From the NCBI GenBank assembly GCA_014529385.2, contig CM043967.1:80116278-80180277 (forward strand): a DNA stretch of 64,000 nt. The letters are read 5' to 3'. Every line of letters begins with the position of its first letter. Position 1 is the stretch's first letter. Shown piece by piece: positions 33,645-44,379 of the stretch. Origin of the DNA: Adiantum capillus-veneris. Lineage: Eukaryota; Streptophyta; Polypodiopsida; Polypodiales; Pteridaceae. A program made the position numbers and the translations under genes. Below the pieces are notes generated by a model that was not told the DNA's origin, ran no database searches, and worked only from the letters and a program-made list of their open reading frames with translations.

Positions 33645-35603
33645 TGAGAGGCGGAAGTGAAAAAATAGACCCGGTGGCCTCTACACCAAGACTATGCACA
33701 ATGGCCTCATCATGGGGGATACACAATAGGGGCACCACCTAGCAAGATATGCGGCTAGGACGCATACATATACACAATGAAGCATGCCATGGAAAACAAT
33801 TTCAAGATCCACGCCCAAATGTGGAATGGGGTGGTCAGAGAATAAGGTGAGAGGAGTGGTGACTGAGTGAGAATGGGCTCGCTACGCGTGCATGTTAGTA
33901 ACGAAGATAATGAGGTAGGGGAAACTTGCGAGTATGTTCACTTATCATACAAGAGGTGGCGAATCTGCACACCTCAATATGGAAGTAGCAAGATGATAGG
34001 AATATGAGATGGAGAGAGAGAGAGAGTGTGTGTGTATGGTGGCGAATCCGCACACCTTTACATAAGCAGAAAAAAAAGACAAGGAACAAGCATATACATA
34101 CTCACAATGAGATGTATCCAAAGCGACACAAAGTATGGCACCAAGATGGAGTGTGTTGATTGCTTGCAAAAGGTGAATACAATAGGTAGCGTATGGCAGG
34201 AAAATGAGAAGGGGACAAGATCGTAGGAGGCATAATGGAGAGATGGGAGTTGATGGCGAGGAATATCATGAGTGTGTCCACCCTTCTTCTTCTTGAAATT
34301 GTGCCTTCAACCCTTAATTACAAGTGGTGTGGAGGTGTGGTGCTCATCTTTTGTGCATGGTGATGGTGATGATGATGGTGCTGTGATTATGTGATTAGGG
34401 TTCATGCTACAAGCATGTTGCACAAGAGTGTGCATGGATAGGTGTGTGAGTGTGTGTGTGTGTGTGTTTTTTTTTTTTTTTTCAAGTGAGCTCTCATGGA
34501 CTCCTTATATAGGGAAGGAGGGGAGGATTTAGCAATATTTCTATTTGAGGTGAGTGTCCCACTTTGGTGACTAGGAAAATGGAGTGCGTATGACTGTGGC
34601 TCCCATCTTGTCTCCTCATTATTTAAAATACCAGAGTCAATAGAGAGAGAAGATGAGAGAATGTGGGTAGGATGTAGAAGATAGGAGATATTTACAATAG
34701 TTTAGCTTTGGCTAGACATAAGCTTATTAGGGAGAGAAGAGAGAGGTAAGAAAATTATAAGAGAGGTTGTCGAAGGTGGATAATTGTTGATGAGGATGGA
34801 TCCTCCAAAAATGGTAATAGAATCACTCTAGATTTGCCAAGACCTCATTAAAAGAGCCTTGTCTCTTGTAATCATGCTTGAAGACTTGTAGAACCATAGC
34901 CCTTCTAGAGGGAAGAAAATTGGGGATGGCATGTGTCACCATTACACGAGAAAACTGGGGTCCACTACAAAAATCATATCTCCGTGTTCATAACTCCAAA
35001 AATTCGGAAAAAAATTGAGCTAAAAGTTGAGATCACGAGCTACATCTTTGATGTTGAACGCTCCTTCAGATTCGGGGTTCTTCTTTACTTAAAAAATACA
35101 GCCAAATAATGTATTATTTGTGGCTGCAAAAGTCTTTTGGTGGTCCCCTTTGAGTGGACTTCTCTCTTGCCTTCAAGTGTAAGCTCCTTCATGTGTATGA
35201 AAACATGACCTAGAGTTTTGAAAAGATTAGCAATCATCTAGATGGAGGTATTATTGAAATTTGAAAGTGGGGTTGAGGTTTGAAAATGAAAACTAGTGAA
35301 TAAAATATTTGGTAGGGTGGGATAATATATATACATGAAAAATATATTAGAAAATACTAAACTATATAATGTAATTTAGAATATATATATTTAATGCTTA
35401 AGGTCAAAAGAGAGATCAACAAAGAAAGCTTACTTATTTATGCTACATCGTGATTGATTAGCATAAGTCTTATTTATTTAATAAAGGCTAAAACGTTTGT
35501 GAAAAAGGAAGAAAAAATAAAAAGTAACTTATATAATAGGAAATATTTTGGTAAAAGGGCAAAAATATATGGGGGGTTCCCATGCATGGAAAAGCTTGCC
35601 TCA
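33645..35603 (-). repeat. 3' LTR of element D
   Basis: On the minus strand it starts TGAGGCAAGC (35603) and ends CCTCTCA (33645). Identity with 39744-41287 is obvious from 33645 to about 35224. The last ~380 bp have no partner because E1 cut the other copy. The inner end is inferred from a purine tract, aaggggagggctaa on the minus strand, directly upstream of the TG. The LTR carries GA and GT microsatellites near 34015 and 34450. Confidence 0.75.
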
Positions 35604-35619
35604 TTAGCCCTCCCCTTAA

Positions 35620-35645
35620 GGCTAGAGGTATTCATGCCTCTAGCC
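35620..35645. repeat. Short hairpin beside the D polypurine tract
   Basis: ggctagagg and cctctagcc form a perfect 9-bp inverted repeat with an 8-base loop, a few bases inside the putative polypurine tract. Confidence 0.7.
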
Positions 35646-35947
35646 TTGTACTTGAGCATGTTGAAATAGAGTAGGATTTCTTCTTGGTGGCTGGTAGATC
35701 CTTGTAGGGAATAATGGATCCCTTGGAAGCATGAGGCTCCCCATAGTTCTTTTCGGTGTCCACCTGGGTCCCACACTAAGCGTAAATCCATTGTATGCAA
35801 TAATGCCCTCTTCAGAAGATCACACTTATAATGATTCTTGAGTCCCCAAACTGCACAAGAATTAACTCTTGCATAAGTGATAGAAGGTATGGAAAGAACT
35901 TGATTAGTCCTTGAAAGTATTCCAAAGTGGGACCATGCATGGCTTCC

Positions 35948-37057
35948 TCATCCAGACACATAGCCAAAAGGGAGTAAGAAACCATAATCCTCATATCTTG
36001 CTTGTTGTCCTTCTTCATGCCAAATTGATAGACACATGTTGCCCACATGGATAGATTGCATGGTTGATGCATGTTGCACAAGAGAGCCCACCATGTACAA
36101 AAGATAAACTGCAAACCACATTTTGAAAAATGACTCCATGTTACCACTAGTATGCAAAACCATTCTTCCTTGATTGGTGTGTCCTAGATTGATTCCACTG
36201 GTTGTTAATGTCAATCCTTCCACTCTTGTCGCAACCCAACTTAAAGAGCTTCCCAAATTAATGTTACACACAATGTTCACAGTTAGAAAGGAAAAGCTAA
36301 AGTGCCAGTAGACCTCATTTGCATTTCTCTGCATGAGTCTTTCACCAATCTCGTGCCATAGGGGTAGTTGAAGTGTCTTCACCACTTTCACATGTGGTTG
36401 CAAATTTGAAGGGTCCACCTTGTTGTGGTTGAATGTGAGGCCCATTACCTCAATGGAGCTATCACTTCCTTCACTCCCTGTTGACTCCTCCTCTGAAGTG
36501 GTTGAAGAGTCACCACTAGAAAACTCATCCATAGAGGTTTCTAGATCCGTGTAGCATTGCCAACCTGTCTTCATGTCGTAAAGTATTGGCTTCCCTTTGG
36601 CATCTCTAATTTGGATTATGCCGGTGTCCCAGTCCTGCTTAGCTCTCATAGCCATAAGCCAAGGCCTCCCTAGAATGATAGGATAGCCCTCCCCTTTGTG
36701 TGGCATGACAAAGATGTCCACATCTACCTCGGTGTTGAATGCCTTTATCCTAACTGCATTTATGACACCAACACATTGAACTTTTAAATTATTTGCCATT
36801 TTGGCTCGGCATGGTGCCGGCCGTCTCACCTCTAAACCCAAACGGTACATCATTTTTTCACTCATGACGCATATTTGTGCGCCACCATCAATGTAGATAT
36901 TGGAGATTTGTTGCCATTTGATGTAAGCATCCATCACTGGTAGTATGTCATCTAGATTCCTCCCAGAGATAGCCCCAACTATCTTTGGCTTTGGTCGTCT
37001 CGTGCTAACCATCTTTGTCCATTGTCTCCTCACCCTAGGTGCTAGGTGGAGTAATTA
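35948..37057 (-). pseudogene. Element D aspartic protease and C-terminal tail
   Basis: Minus-strand ORF, 361 codons from Met at 37033, in the same frame as the gag C-terminal part (37660-37058) and separated from it by a single TAA at 37055-37057. The protease core reads NIYIDGGAQICVMSEKMM, then PIILGRPWLMAM. An acidic Ser/Glu tail (SSGDSSTTSEEES) and a hydrophobic region follow. The DGGA form of the active site is acceptable for plant Gypsy proteases. No RT follows. The protease would mature the Gag of D or of a partner. Confidence 0.75.
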
Positions 37058-38345
37058 GGGCCAGGTGATTTTTGGGCCATGCACAGAAACATCTTGAACC
37101 AAATCATATGGTTTAGAACATTCACCCAAAGAGAAATCTACAATGTCAATTTTACGTCGTGACTTGGACGGCTTTTTGCTAGATTCCCCTTTAGTCTTCA
37201 TCTTTTCTTCCTTTTGGGAAGATTCACCTTGCCTAGCGCATTTTACCCCTATGGCATCTACTCCTTTAAACTTGGACTTACCTTTTGCTACTCCCTTGAT
37301 ATCCTCCTCCACTTTCTCCTTTCCTTTACCTTCAAGACTAATGACGCTTACTGTTTGATTGCCAACTAGTGGTGGGGGTAAGGGTGGAATGAGAGGTTGT
37401 GGTGGTGGTGGTGGTTGTGGTTGAATGGGTGGTTGTAGGATTTGCATGGGTGGTGCTTGTTGTGGTGCCCTCGGTGGTGGTGGTCTTGCTCTCGGTGGTG
37501 AAACCTGGTTTTGCCTGGCTCCTCTGTTGAAATTCTGCCTCCTTGGGTGTGGACAGTAAGTAGTACATGACATGACCATCCTCCCCACAATTGTAGCAGT
37601 GGTATTCTTGGTTTTGCCTTCATTGTCCTCTTCCTTGCTCTTGGTTGCGATTGTGTGCATGCCCTTGTTGTATCAAATGGACTGAGAGATTCTCAAGTTG
37701 ATTGGTGATTCGATTGAGCAGGTCTTGCTGATCTTCAATTGGTTCTTGTGGTTGAATCCTCTGGGCGGCTGTTGTAGGTGGTGCTAGAGGTGGTCGGGTC
37801 CTAACGACTTCCTCTTCATCGATATTCCTGGCTTGTAGGCGCAACTTCTTGTCTTTAAGGAGGGCCACTTCAACTGCTAGCTCATACGTAGTAGGAAACC
37901 TTCCCTTCACCTTCTCTTTAAGAGTTGGCCATAACCCAGCCACAAACCGATCCTTCTTTAGGAAATCAGGTGCCCCCTCATCCTCTCTTAGCGATGCAAC
38001 GCATCGCCCCCATAAATCTACAAACTTTGACTCATATGATGCGTATTCCAGCATATTGCCCTGCTTCAACTCTGTCAACAATTGCCATAGCTTCTCTGAT
38101 GTTGTGCCCTCTCCAAAATGCTTGACAAAGGCTGCTCTTAATAAGTCCCACCGTTCCTTGGTTGCTTGTGCCAAGGCATTGTACCATGATCTTGCCTCCA
38201 CCTTCATTAGAAGTGGGAAGATGCGCAAGCGTGAAGCATCATCATCTCTCGAAGAGATGACACATGCTATTTCCAAGTTGTCTAGAAAGTCTGCAGCATC
38301 CTCACCCACATTACCAGTAAATGTTGGAAATGCTACACTTGCCAT
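37058..38345 (-). pseudogene. Element D gag, one frameshift
   Basis: Start ATG at 38345 (MASVAFPTFTG). The capsid matches the retrotransposon Gag family: EARSWYNALAQ, FVKHFGEGTT, ELKQGNMLEYASYESKFVDL, DRFVAGLWP. A stop at 37620-37622 comes just before the zinc knuckle CYNCGEDGHVMYY. An extra T in the knuckle (near 37553) shifts the frame, so its last Cys is found in the frame of 37660-37058 (YCPHPRRQ). A long Pro-rich stretch (RPPPPRAPQQAPP) and a Lys-rich tail follow. Gag packages element RNA into particles. Confidence 0.78.
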
Positions 38346-38667
38346 TGTGAGAGTAAGAAAATTAACTCGACTTAGAAATCTTTTTTTAATTTTTTTATTT
38401 TATAGAGATTCAATACATGGGTGCTCGGTGGATGGAAAACATACTATACAAGGATGAAAATAACTACATCAAAAGACACTTCATGATTAATCATAGGGAG
38501 GATAAAGGGTAGAGAAGAGGTGTTTATCTCTTGTAGTCGTTCTCTACCAAACATGGTTGTAATGATCTGCTGATAAAATATCTTGCGGTCCAAGATTACT
38601 TTGATTGATTGAATTCGTTGTGGTGCATAAGTTTGGTTCCTTGCAAAAGGTTGATGCGCTGGGTCCA

Positions 38668-39132
38668 TCACATGATAATTCGGAAAGGCTCTCTCCTTCG
38701 TGGTGGAAGGTTATAGTCAGAGGTGTAGAGCTCTTGGTAGTCGAGGTCAAATTTATAGTACCAGAGGACAAGGTTGTCTTCCTCTTCTAGCTCTAGGACT
38801 GTCCCTCTAGCAAGCTCTTGGAAAAGCTTGAACTCTCTCTCTTTGAGCAACTTCACTTTCCTGCAAGATAGAGTGCCATCTAGTGTATACACAGGTGTGA
38901 TGAGGTAGGTGGTGAGTCTTACCACTTGTATTAATCCAAGTTGGATGGATACATAGCAAGCTATAAAGTCGTCATCATAGCCTTGATTCACAAGCAACAC
39001 ACCTTGAAGGTGGAGGGTCTTGTCTTTCCGCCAAGCAAAACCTGTGTCAAAGACCTTGTCGATGACAAGCTCCGCCACTTCACTCGGTAGACGACGTAGA
39101 ATCCATGCTGCTGTTTCTAGTTCCTGGCTCAT
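38668..39132 (-). CDS. Unidentified 154-codon ORF upstream of gag in D
   Basis: Intact minus-strand ORF from ATG at 39132 (MSQELETAAWILRRLPS). It overlaps the previous ORF by ~50 bases and ends ~320 bases before gag. The product is mixed hydrophobic and charged, with no signal peptide. Segments such as AELVIDKVFDTGFAWRKDK, LRRLPS-type helices and the acidic ELEEEDNLVLWYYKFDLDYQEL stretch look like a folded protein. I do not recognise the family. Its intactness in an otherwise damaged element, and its place in the leader, make it either a captured host segment or an element-specific accessory protein. Confidence 0.5.
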   Translation of the reverse strand: MSQELETAAWILRRLPSEVAELVIDKVFDTGFAWRKDKTLHLQGVLLVNQGYDDDFIACYVSIQLGLIQVVRLTTYLITPVYTLDGTLSCRKVKLLKEREFKLFQELARGTVLELEEEDNLVLWYYKFDLDYQELYTSDYNLPPRRREPFRIIM

Positions 39133-39436
39133 GAGATGAGAGTGAGGTATAGAAAGACTTTGGAGGATTTACCCTTTTGTTTTGGAGACGGGGTGATTGT
39201 CGGCACTGGAAAACCCTTGAATCTTTTGGTGCAAGGGAGAGGGAGGGACCACGCGTTCGTAGTAGCTTCCTCAAGTTGTGAAGGCTTGTTGTGCTTGTAG
39301 GTGGAATAGGTGGCAAAGATGGGGACGTAGATGTAGAGAAGCCTGGTGCTACTTGAAAGCCTACCGTTGTGAGAACGCCTGTGCGGATGTTGAGAGAGAA
39401 AATGATGGCCTTTTCTTCACTTTGGGTTGCACTCAT
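39080..39436 (-). CDS. Unidentified 118-residue ORF at the 5' end of D
   Basis: Minus-strand ORF. The ATG at 39436 (MSATQSEEKAIIFSL) is preferred, although the frame is open from 39526. The product is rich in Ser, Thr and Pro (FSTSTSPSLPPIPPTSTTS) with a basic C-terminal half (RQSPRLQNKRVNPPK). It overlaps the start of the 154-codon ORF. No family is recognised, and it could be a chance ORF in the leader. Confidence 0.35.
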   Translation of the reverse strand: MSATQSEEKAIIFSLNIRTGVLTTVGFQVAPGFSTSTSPSLPPIPPTSTTSLHNLRKLLRTRGPSLSLAPKDSRVFQCRQSPRLQNKRVNPPKSFYTSLSSHEPGTRNSSMDSTSSTE

Positions 39437-39691
39437 GTCGAAGGTGCGGTTTTTGGCTACAATGTGAGCATGATGCAGCTTGTGCCTTGCTTTTACGCTT
39501 GCGGGGATGATGAGAAATGTAAACAATCTGAGTAGGGAAAGAGCGTCTTACCACTTCTTCTATGCTAACAATACAACACCCTGGCAAGAGTGTCTTGATG
39601 ACTTGAGTCAAACCTTCTTGAAGCTCCTCCTCTTCAGTGGTCCAATTAGAGAATTCAAGAAGCCACTCGTCCATGAAGAGAAGTAAACATG

Positions 39692-39741
39692 TCAGTCTTG
39701 TACACTGAAGGTCTTGAGTTCGATCCTCAGTGGGGGCACCA
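39692..39741 (+). other. tRNA-like primer-binding site of D (tRNA-Thr-like 3' half with CCA)
   Basis: Plus strand, read as a tRNA: anticodon stem tcagt/actga (39692-39696, 39704-39708) with 7-base loop cttgtac (anticodon TGT, threonine). A 5-base variable region follows (39709-39713), then T-arm ttgag-ttcgatc-ctcag (39714-39730), acceptor strand tgggggc (39731-39737), discriminator A and CCA (39739-39741). Two bases later the D LTR begins. On the minus strand this is the primer site, but it matches ~50 tRNA bases instead of the usual ~12-18. The 5' half of a tRNA is not evident upstream. Confidence 0.75.
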
Positions 39742-39743
39742 AA

Positions 39744-41287
39744 TGAGAGGCGGAAGTGAAAAAATAGACCCGGTGGCATCTACACCAAGACTATGCACAA
39801 TGGCCTCATCATGGGGGATACACAATAGGGGCACCACCTAGCAAGATATGCGGCTAGGACGCATACATATACACAATGAAGCATGCCATGGAAAACAATG
39901 TCAAGATCCACGCCCAAATGTGGAATGGGTGGTTAGAGAATAAGGTGAGAGGAGTGGTGAGTGAGTGAGAATGGGCTCGCTACGCGTGCATGTTAGTAAC
40001 GAAGATAATGAGGTAGGGGAAACTTGCGAGTATGCTCACTTATCATACAAGAGGTGCGAATCCGCACACCTCAAGATGGAAGTAGCAAGATGATAGGAAT
40101 ATGAGAGGGAGAGAGAGAGAGAGTGTGTGTATGGTGGCGAATCCGCACACCTTTACATAAGCAGAAAAAAAAAGGCAAGGAACAAGCATATACCATACTC
40201 ACAATGAGATGTATCCAAAGCGACACAAAGTATGGTACCAAGATGGAGTGTGTTGATTGCTTGCAAAAGATGAATACAATAGGTAGCGTATGGCAGGAAA
40301 ATGAGAAGGGGACAAGATCGTAGGAGGCATAATGGAGAGATGGGAGTTGATGGCGAGGAATATCATGAGTGTGTCCACCCTTCTTCTTCTTGAAATTGTG
40401 CCTTCAACCCTTAATTACAAGTGGTGTGGAGGTGTGGTGCTCATCTTTTGTGCATGGTGATGGTGATGATGATGGTGTTGTGATTATGTGATTAGGGTTC
40501 ATGCTACAAACATGTTGCACAAGAGTGTGCATGGATAGGTGTGTGAGTGTGAGTGAGTGTGTGTGTGTGTGTTTTTTTTTTTTTTTCAAGTGAGCTCTCA
40601 TGGCCTCCTTATATAGGGAAGGAGGGGAGGATTTAGCAATATTTCTATTTGAGGTGAGTGTCCCACTTTGGTGACTAGGAAAATGGAGTGCATGTGACTG
40701 TGGCTCCCATCTTGTCTCCTCATTATTTAAAATACCAGAGTCAATAGAGAGAGAAAATGAGAGAATGTGGGTAGGATGTAGAGGATAGGAGATATTTACA
40801 ATAGTTTAGCTTTGGCTAGACATAAGCTTATTAGGGAGAGAAGAGAGAGGTAAGAAAATTATAAGAGAGGTTGTCGAAGGTGGATAATTGTTGATGAGGA
40901 TGGATCCTCCAAAAATGGTGATAGAATCACTGTAGATTTGCCAAGACCTCATTAAAAGAGCCTTGTCTCTTGTAATCATGCTTGAAGACTTGTAGAACCA
41001 TAGCCCTTCTAGAGGGAAGAAAATTGGGGATGGCCTGTGTCACCATTACACGAGAAAACTGGGGTCCACTACAAAAATCATATCTCTGTGTTCATAACTG
41101 GGATCACGAGCTACATCTTTCACGTTGAACGCTCCTTCAGATTCGGGGTTCTTCTTTACTTAAAAAATACAGCCAAATAATGTATTATTTATCGCTGCAA
41201 AAGTCTTTTGGTGGTCCCCTTTGAGTGGACTTCTCTCTTGCCTTCAAATGTAAGCTCCTTCATGTGTATGAAAACATGACCTAGAGT
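39744..41287 (-). repeat. 5' LTR of element D, truncated by E1
   Basis: Direct repeat of 33645-35224, with differences that include a ~36-bp gap near 41098. It stops at 41287 where the CACTA element E1 begins, so ~380 bp of its upstream end and the outer target duplication are not visible. Confidence 0.85.
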
Positions 41288-41304
41288 CATTACAAGAGGT
41301 TGTG

Positions 41305-41525
41305 TGCTCTTGTGACGCTGTTAGCGACGGAAATACACTGGGTTTTTATAACCCCCGACGTCGCTAAAACCGTCGCTACGAGCGTCGCTACGAGAGCGTC
41401 GCTATATGCGTCGCTATATAGCGACGCATATAGCGACGCCTATAGTGACGTTTACACAGAAGACTATAGAGACGCTCATAGAGACGCTACAGAGCCATAA
41501 ATAGCGACGCTTATAGCGACGCCCG
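41305..41525. repeat. Subterminal repeats of E1
   Basis: Many short copies of the motif tatagcgacg and its reverse complement cgtcgctata in both orientations, just inside the terminal repeat. In En/Spm elements such repeats are binding sites for the TNPA protein. Confidence 0.8.
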
Positions 41526-41887
41526 AGAGAAATTTTTTTTGGTGGCAGGGCATTGAATGCCCTGCCACCCATCAACCATATTGTACTTGATTCACTTTTT
41601 AAAAAAAGTGCAAAGGTAGATAATAGACCCAAAATAGTCACCCACAAGACGCATTGTTTGCAAAATTGACAATTGTACACATCATAAGCAAAATGAATTG
41701 ATTGGCAAATGTAATAATGACAATTGTACAACATCATAGGCATAAAGAATTGATTGGCAAAAGGAACTGCGGTGACAAATGTAATAATATACATGGTTGA
41801 AAAAGACGTATAAAATCCGTCTCATGATACATAAGCTATGAGAAACCCTAAACTAATGCTATCTAGCTACGGCTAAACTGACGTCGT

Positions 41888-43201
41888 CTAGTCAGACGTC
41901 TCATCGCGTCCAAGCGGCATATCTGTCGGATTCTGCAAAAAAAGACAATAAGACAGCTTTCAGTAAGTATAAACATATAACGACATTTATAAACCAATAC
42001 AAAAAATAAAAAAGAGTAAACCCTAATACTAACCATGCCGCCGCGAGAACTGAGAATGTCCATCAGGGCGTTTAAGCCCTTCCTGCCTGCGTACTGGCGC
42101 TCGTACGGTGTGGGATCACGTCCTGTCATCGACCACTGTCAAAACATACAAAGATTTCATTATGTTAGAACTAAAAAACTCATAAACCCTAAACTATCGA
42201 ACATGCATAAAGAGCAATGTGAAAACACTTACAAAATCGGCCTCAAATGATGCCCATCCACCGCTCCCCAAGTGGTGCGAGCTCCCTGCCTCTACTCGCG
42301 CTCTGGCTGCATCCTTTTGTTGCTTCCACTTGTCGGGATTCTCACGCGCTGCTTTCTTCGCATTCTTCCAATCTTCTTTGGCCAGCCAATCTGGCCTGTT
42401 CCACCCATTCTTGATTGCTTTTTTCACTTCGGAACGCTTGTGTTTGCAGTATTCGCGCATTCGAATCTTCATCAGGTCTTCATTGAACCGCTGATCCCGT
42501 GTTGGAACGGGAAAATCATCATGAAGTATGCTGATGACTCTGTTTCTTAAATCACTTGGTACTTCACTCCATTTGTTTAGTATGTAGTGTCTAAATAGCT
42601 GAGAGCAAAGACCACGCATGCGCGAGATCACCTTCTTGCCGTCATCATCCATGATGATGCCGCCGCTGATGTCGACGGAGTAAGGCAAGCCCTCTGGCCG
42701 GTGACGCGTGAACCTGGGTGTCCCGGCAGGGGTCTCTAGCGGCGTGTCGATGGGGGTACGGACGTCAGGTGTCTCCACCGGCGTCTGGGCCCCGAAGCGA
42801 GGAGTGTCGAGTGGGGTGGCTCCTGGCGGAGTAGGTAGAGATGTGTAGCTTCTAGGAACAGTCAGCCGTGCAAAACCTGGCGTAGATGGCGATGCTGTGG
42901 CTGGTGTGGCGGCGGGCAAAGAAGGGGAGGGTAAAGAGCCTCGTCGAGCACGAGGCGGTGTGGAGGCATCGGTGAAAAAATCCCCACAACAACCGCCACC
43001 GCCACCACTAGAGCGCCGGTGTCTAGACGAGTGTGAAGCTCGTCTCGTCGACGCCGAAGCTTCGGAGCGCGCCGAATGCTCCGAAAGAGAGGGAGATGCG
43101 GATGGAGTAAGAACGCGCGATGATGCGCCAGAGCGATGACGCTCCACGTACCACTGTCTCTGCTGCGGTGACAAAGAAGAAAGAAACTCCTCATCATCCA
43201 T
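41888..43201 (-). CDS. E1 TNPA-like / Transposase_24-like protein, three exons
   Basis: Gene model on the minus strand: exon 1 43201-42233 (ATG, MDDEEFLSSLSP), exon 2 42135-42034, exon 3 41932-41888 (stop TAG). Introns have good GT-AG ends, and every exon length is a multiple of three. The 371-residue product starts with a Ser/Arg-rich region, then a Pro/Thr repeat region (TPxxTP, ~residues 95-190). A conserved domain follows: SRMRGLCSQLFRHYI, then LHDDFPVP, a basic stretch CKHKRSEVKKAIKNGW, and SGGWASFEADF|WSMTGRDPT. This matches the plant Ptta/En/Spm transposase accessory family (Pfam PF03004 type). Probable role: binding subterminal repeats. The start lies next to a ttaatgcag acceptor, so a 5' noncoding exon is likely. 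No break seen. Confidence 0.7.
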
Positions 43202-43473
43202 ACCTGCATTAAACACATGAATATTTAAACTTAATATTGAATGAATAGAGTAGACAATGACGCAAAGACCATTAAATACAATGACGTAATGACGCATATA
43301 AATACAATGACGCAATGAATCGAGTGATAGAAGAGGCAAGTCGAAAACTCAGAATTTTCAATCAAAAGATGTGAGCGCGAGTAGAAAAGAGCGTTATACA
43401 CCATGGAAGGTACTTAGAGAGCCAGAGCTTTTACAACACGGAGCAAAATTGTTCAAATACAATATTTGTGGCT

Positions 43474-44307
43474 TTAAGAGATCTCTCTCTCATCCTCGCA
43501 TAACTCAGCATAACTTCCTATATCTATATAGAGCTCTCCGTTTAAACACATATCCTCTGTTTCATTTTGTAGCTCCTCTGCATGCACCCCATATAGAGTA
43601 GTAGCATCTTGATGCTCGTCTGGCACCACCGCAGCGGCTTCTGATTGAGCATCTTCTCTGATCTCCTCCATTGATGTCGTTGTGATTGGCACATGGTAGC
43701 CTTCATACGTCCTTGCACTATGAGGGGCTACCTCTATGACGTACCACCAGTTTGATGTAGACTTTGTAGGATGAAATATTACCTGCCAGAGCCACATAAC
43801 TTACATGAGAGCTTTCAAGCACATAACTTGTAAAAGGGGGATGTTAACTACTTACATACTTACTTGTTCACAATGCTGGGGTAGTACGAAAGTGTCTCTT
43901 AGGTCAGTCCATTTCTTAGTAGAATCCACCTCAAGAAAACCAGACTCTCCTCTACGCACAGTAGCGTTGCGACCCTCCATGATTATCTTGAACCATTGCA
44001 CGTCGAACAAGTCGACAAAAAATCCTCTGTAATCAATCCTCAAAATCTCTTGCAGCGTGCCGAAGTAAGTGAGTTCCGCCACCACAGGATCTGCATCAGA
44101 GGAACGTCGTCGACTAGACTGTTCAAATTTTGCCATGATTCCACAATCTTGAGTAAAACGCTTTTTGTCGATTCGTTCCACCCTAAAATGTCGACCTTTA
44201 CACCATGCTGCTGTGTATGACTTATACTACAACGAACAAAGATTATGAGTGGCTGTTCAAACGTTTATAAATAAAGTCACTTGCTAGTCGTACATTGCAA
44301 ACTTACC
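43474..44307 (-). pseudogene. E1 DUF4216-like gene, exon 2-3 with truncated exon 1
   Basis: Minus strand: the remains of exon 1 (to 44307) are joined at 44379 to foreign gag sequence. Exon 2 is 44226-43864 (RIDKKRFTQDCGIMAKF, LTYFGTLQEILRIDYRGFFVDLFDVQWF) and exon 3 is 43782-43474 (HPTKSTSNWWYVIEVAP), ending in a stop. The exon 2-3 sequence has the features of DUF4216, the domain usually at the C-terminus of TNP2 transposases. It is parallel to 59581-60686 in E2. Confidence 0.65.
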
Positions 44308-44379
44308 TTGGTCGCGCAACCCCGAGAGTACTCCCACTCTTCTTCACTCACTTCGTCACCGCATTGTTGTGCGCTTTTC

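Larger units (their letters stand above)
33645..41287 (-). mobile_element. Non-autonomous gag-protease LTR element D
   Basis: Two long direct repeats (33645-35603, and 39744-41287 cut short by E1) bracket a 4.1-kb interior. On the minus strand the interior has two unidentified ORFs, a Gypsy-type gag and an aspartic protease, but no RT, RNase H or integrase. The space between the protease end (35948) and the polypurine tract (~35604-35617) is too short for them. The primer site is unusual (see 39692-39741). This plan matches the gag-only or gag-protease LTR elements known in plants, which need enzymes from a partner. The LTRs are similar, with one ~36-bp length difference near 35010/41098, so D is fairly young. 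Confidence 0.8.
41288..44379. mobile_element. CACTA (En/Spm) fragment E1
   Basis: Starts with cattacaagaggttgtg, the same end as E2 at 56878 (cactacaagagg...), with the third base changed. Subterminal gcgacg/cgtcgc repeats and two minus-strand genes follow, all parallel to 56878-60470 of E2. Similarity to E2 stops at about 44379, where Gypsy gag sequence begins. The TNP2 gene and the other end are missing, so E1 is a truncated, non-autonomous copy inserted in the LTR of D. Confidence 0.85.

Noticed and set aside
39692-39741. A genuine tRNA-Thr gene
   Set aside because: The 5' half (acceptor 5' strand, D-arm) is not recognisable upstream, CCA is encoded, and the position is exactly that of a primer-binding site of D.
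42194-43339. Full 381-codon open frame as the E1 protein
   Set aside because: Comparison with E2 and the GT-AG borders support a start at 43201 and splicing at 42233; the extra codons at both ends are intronic or leader sequence.
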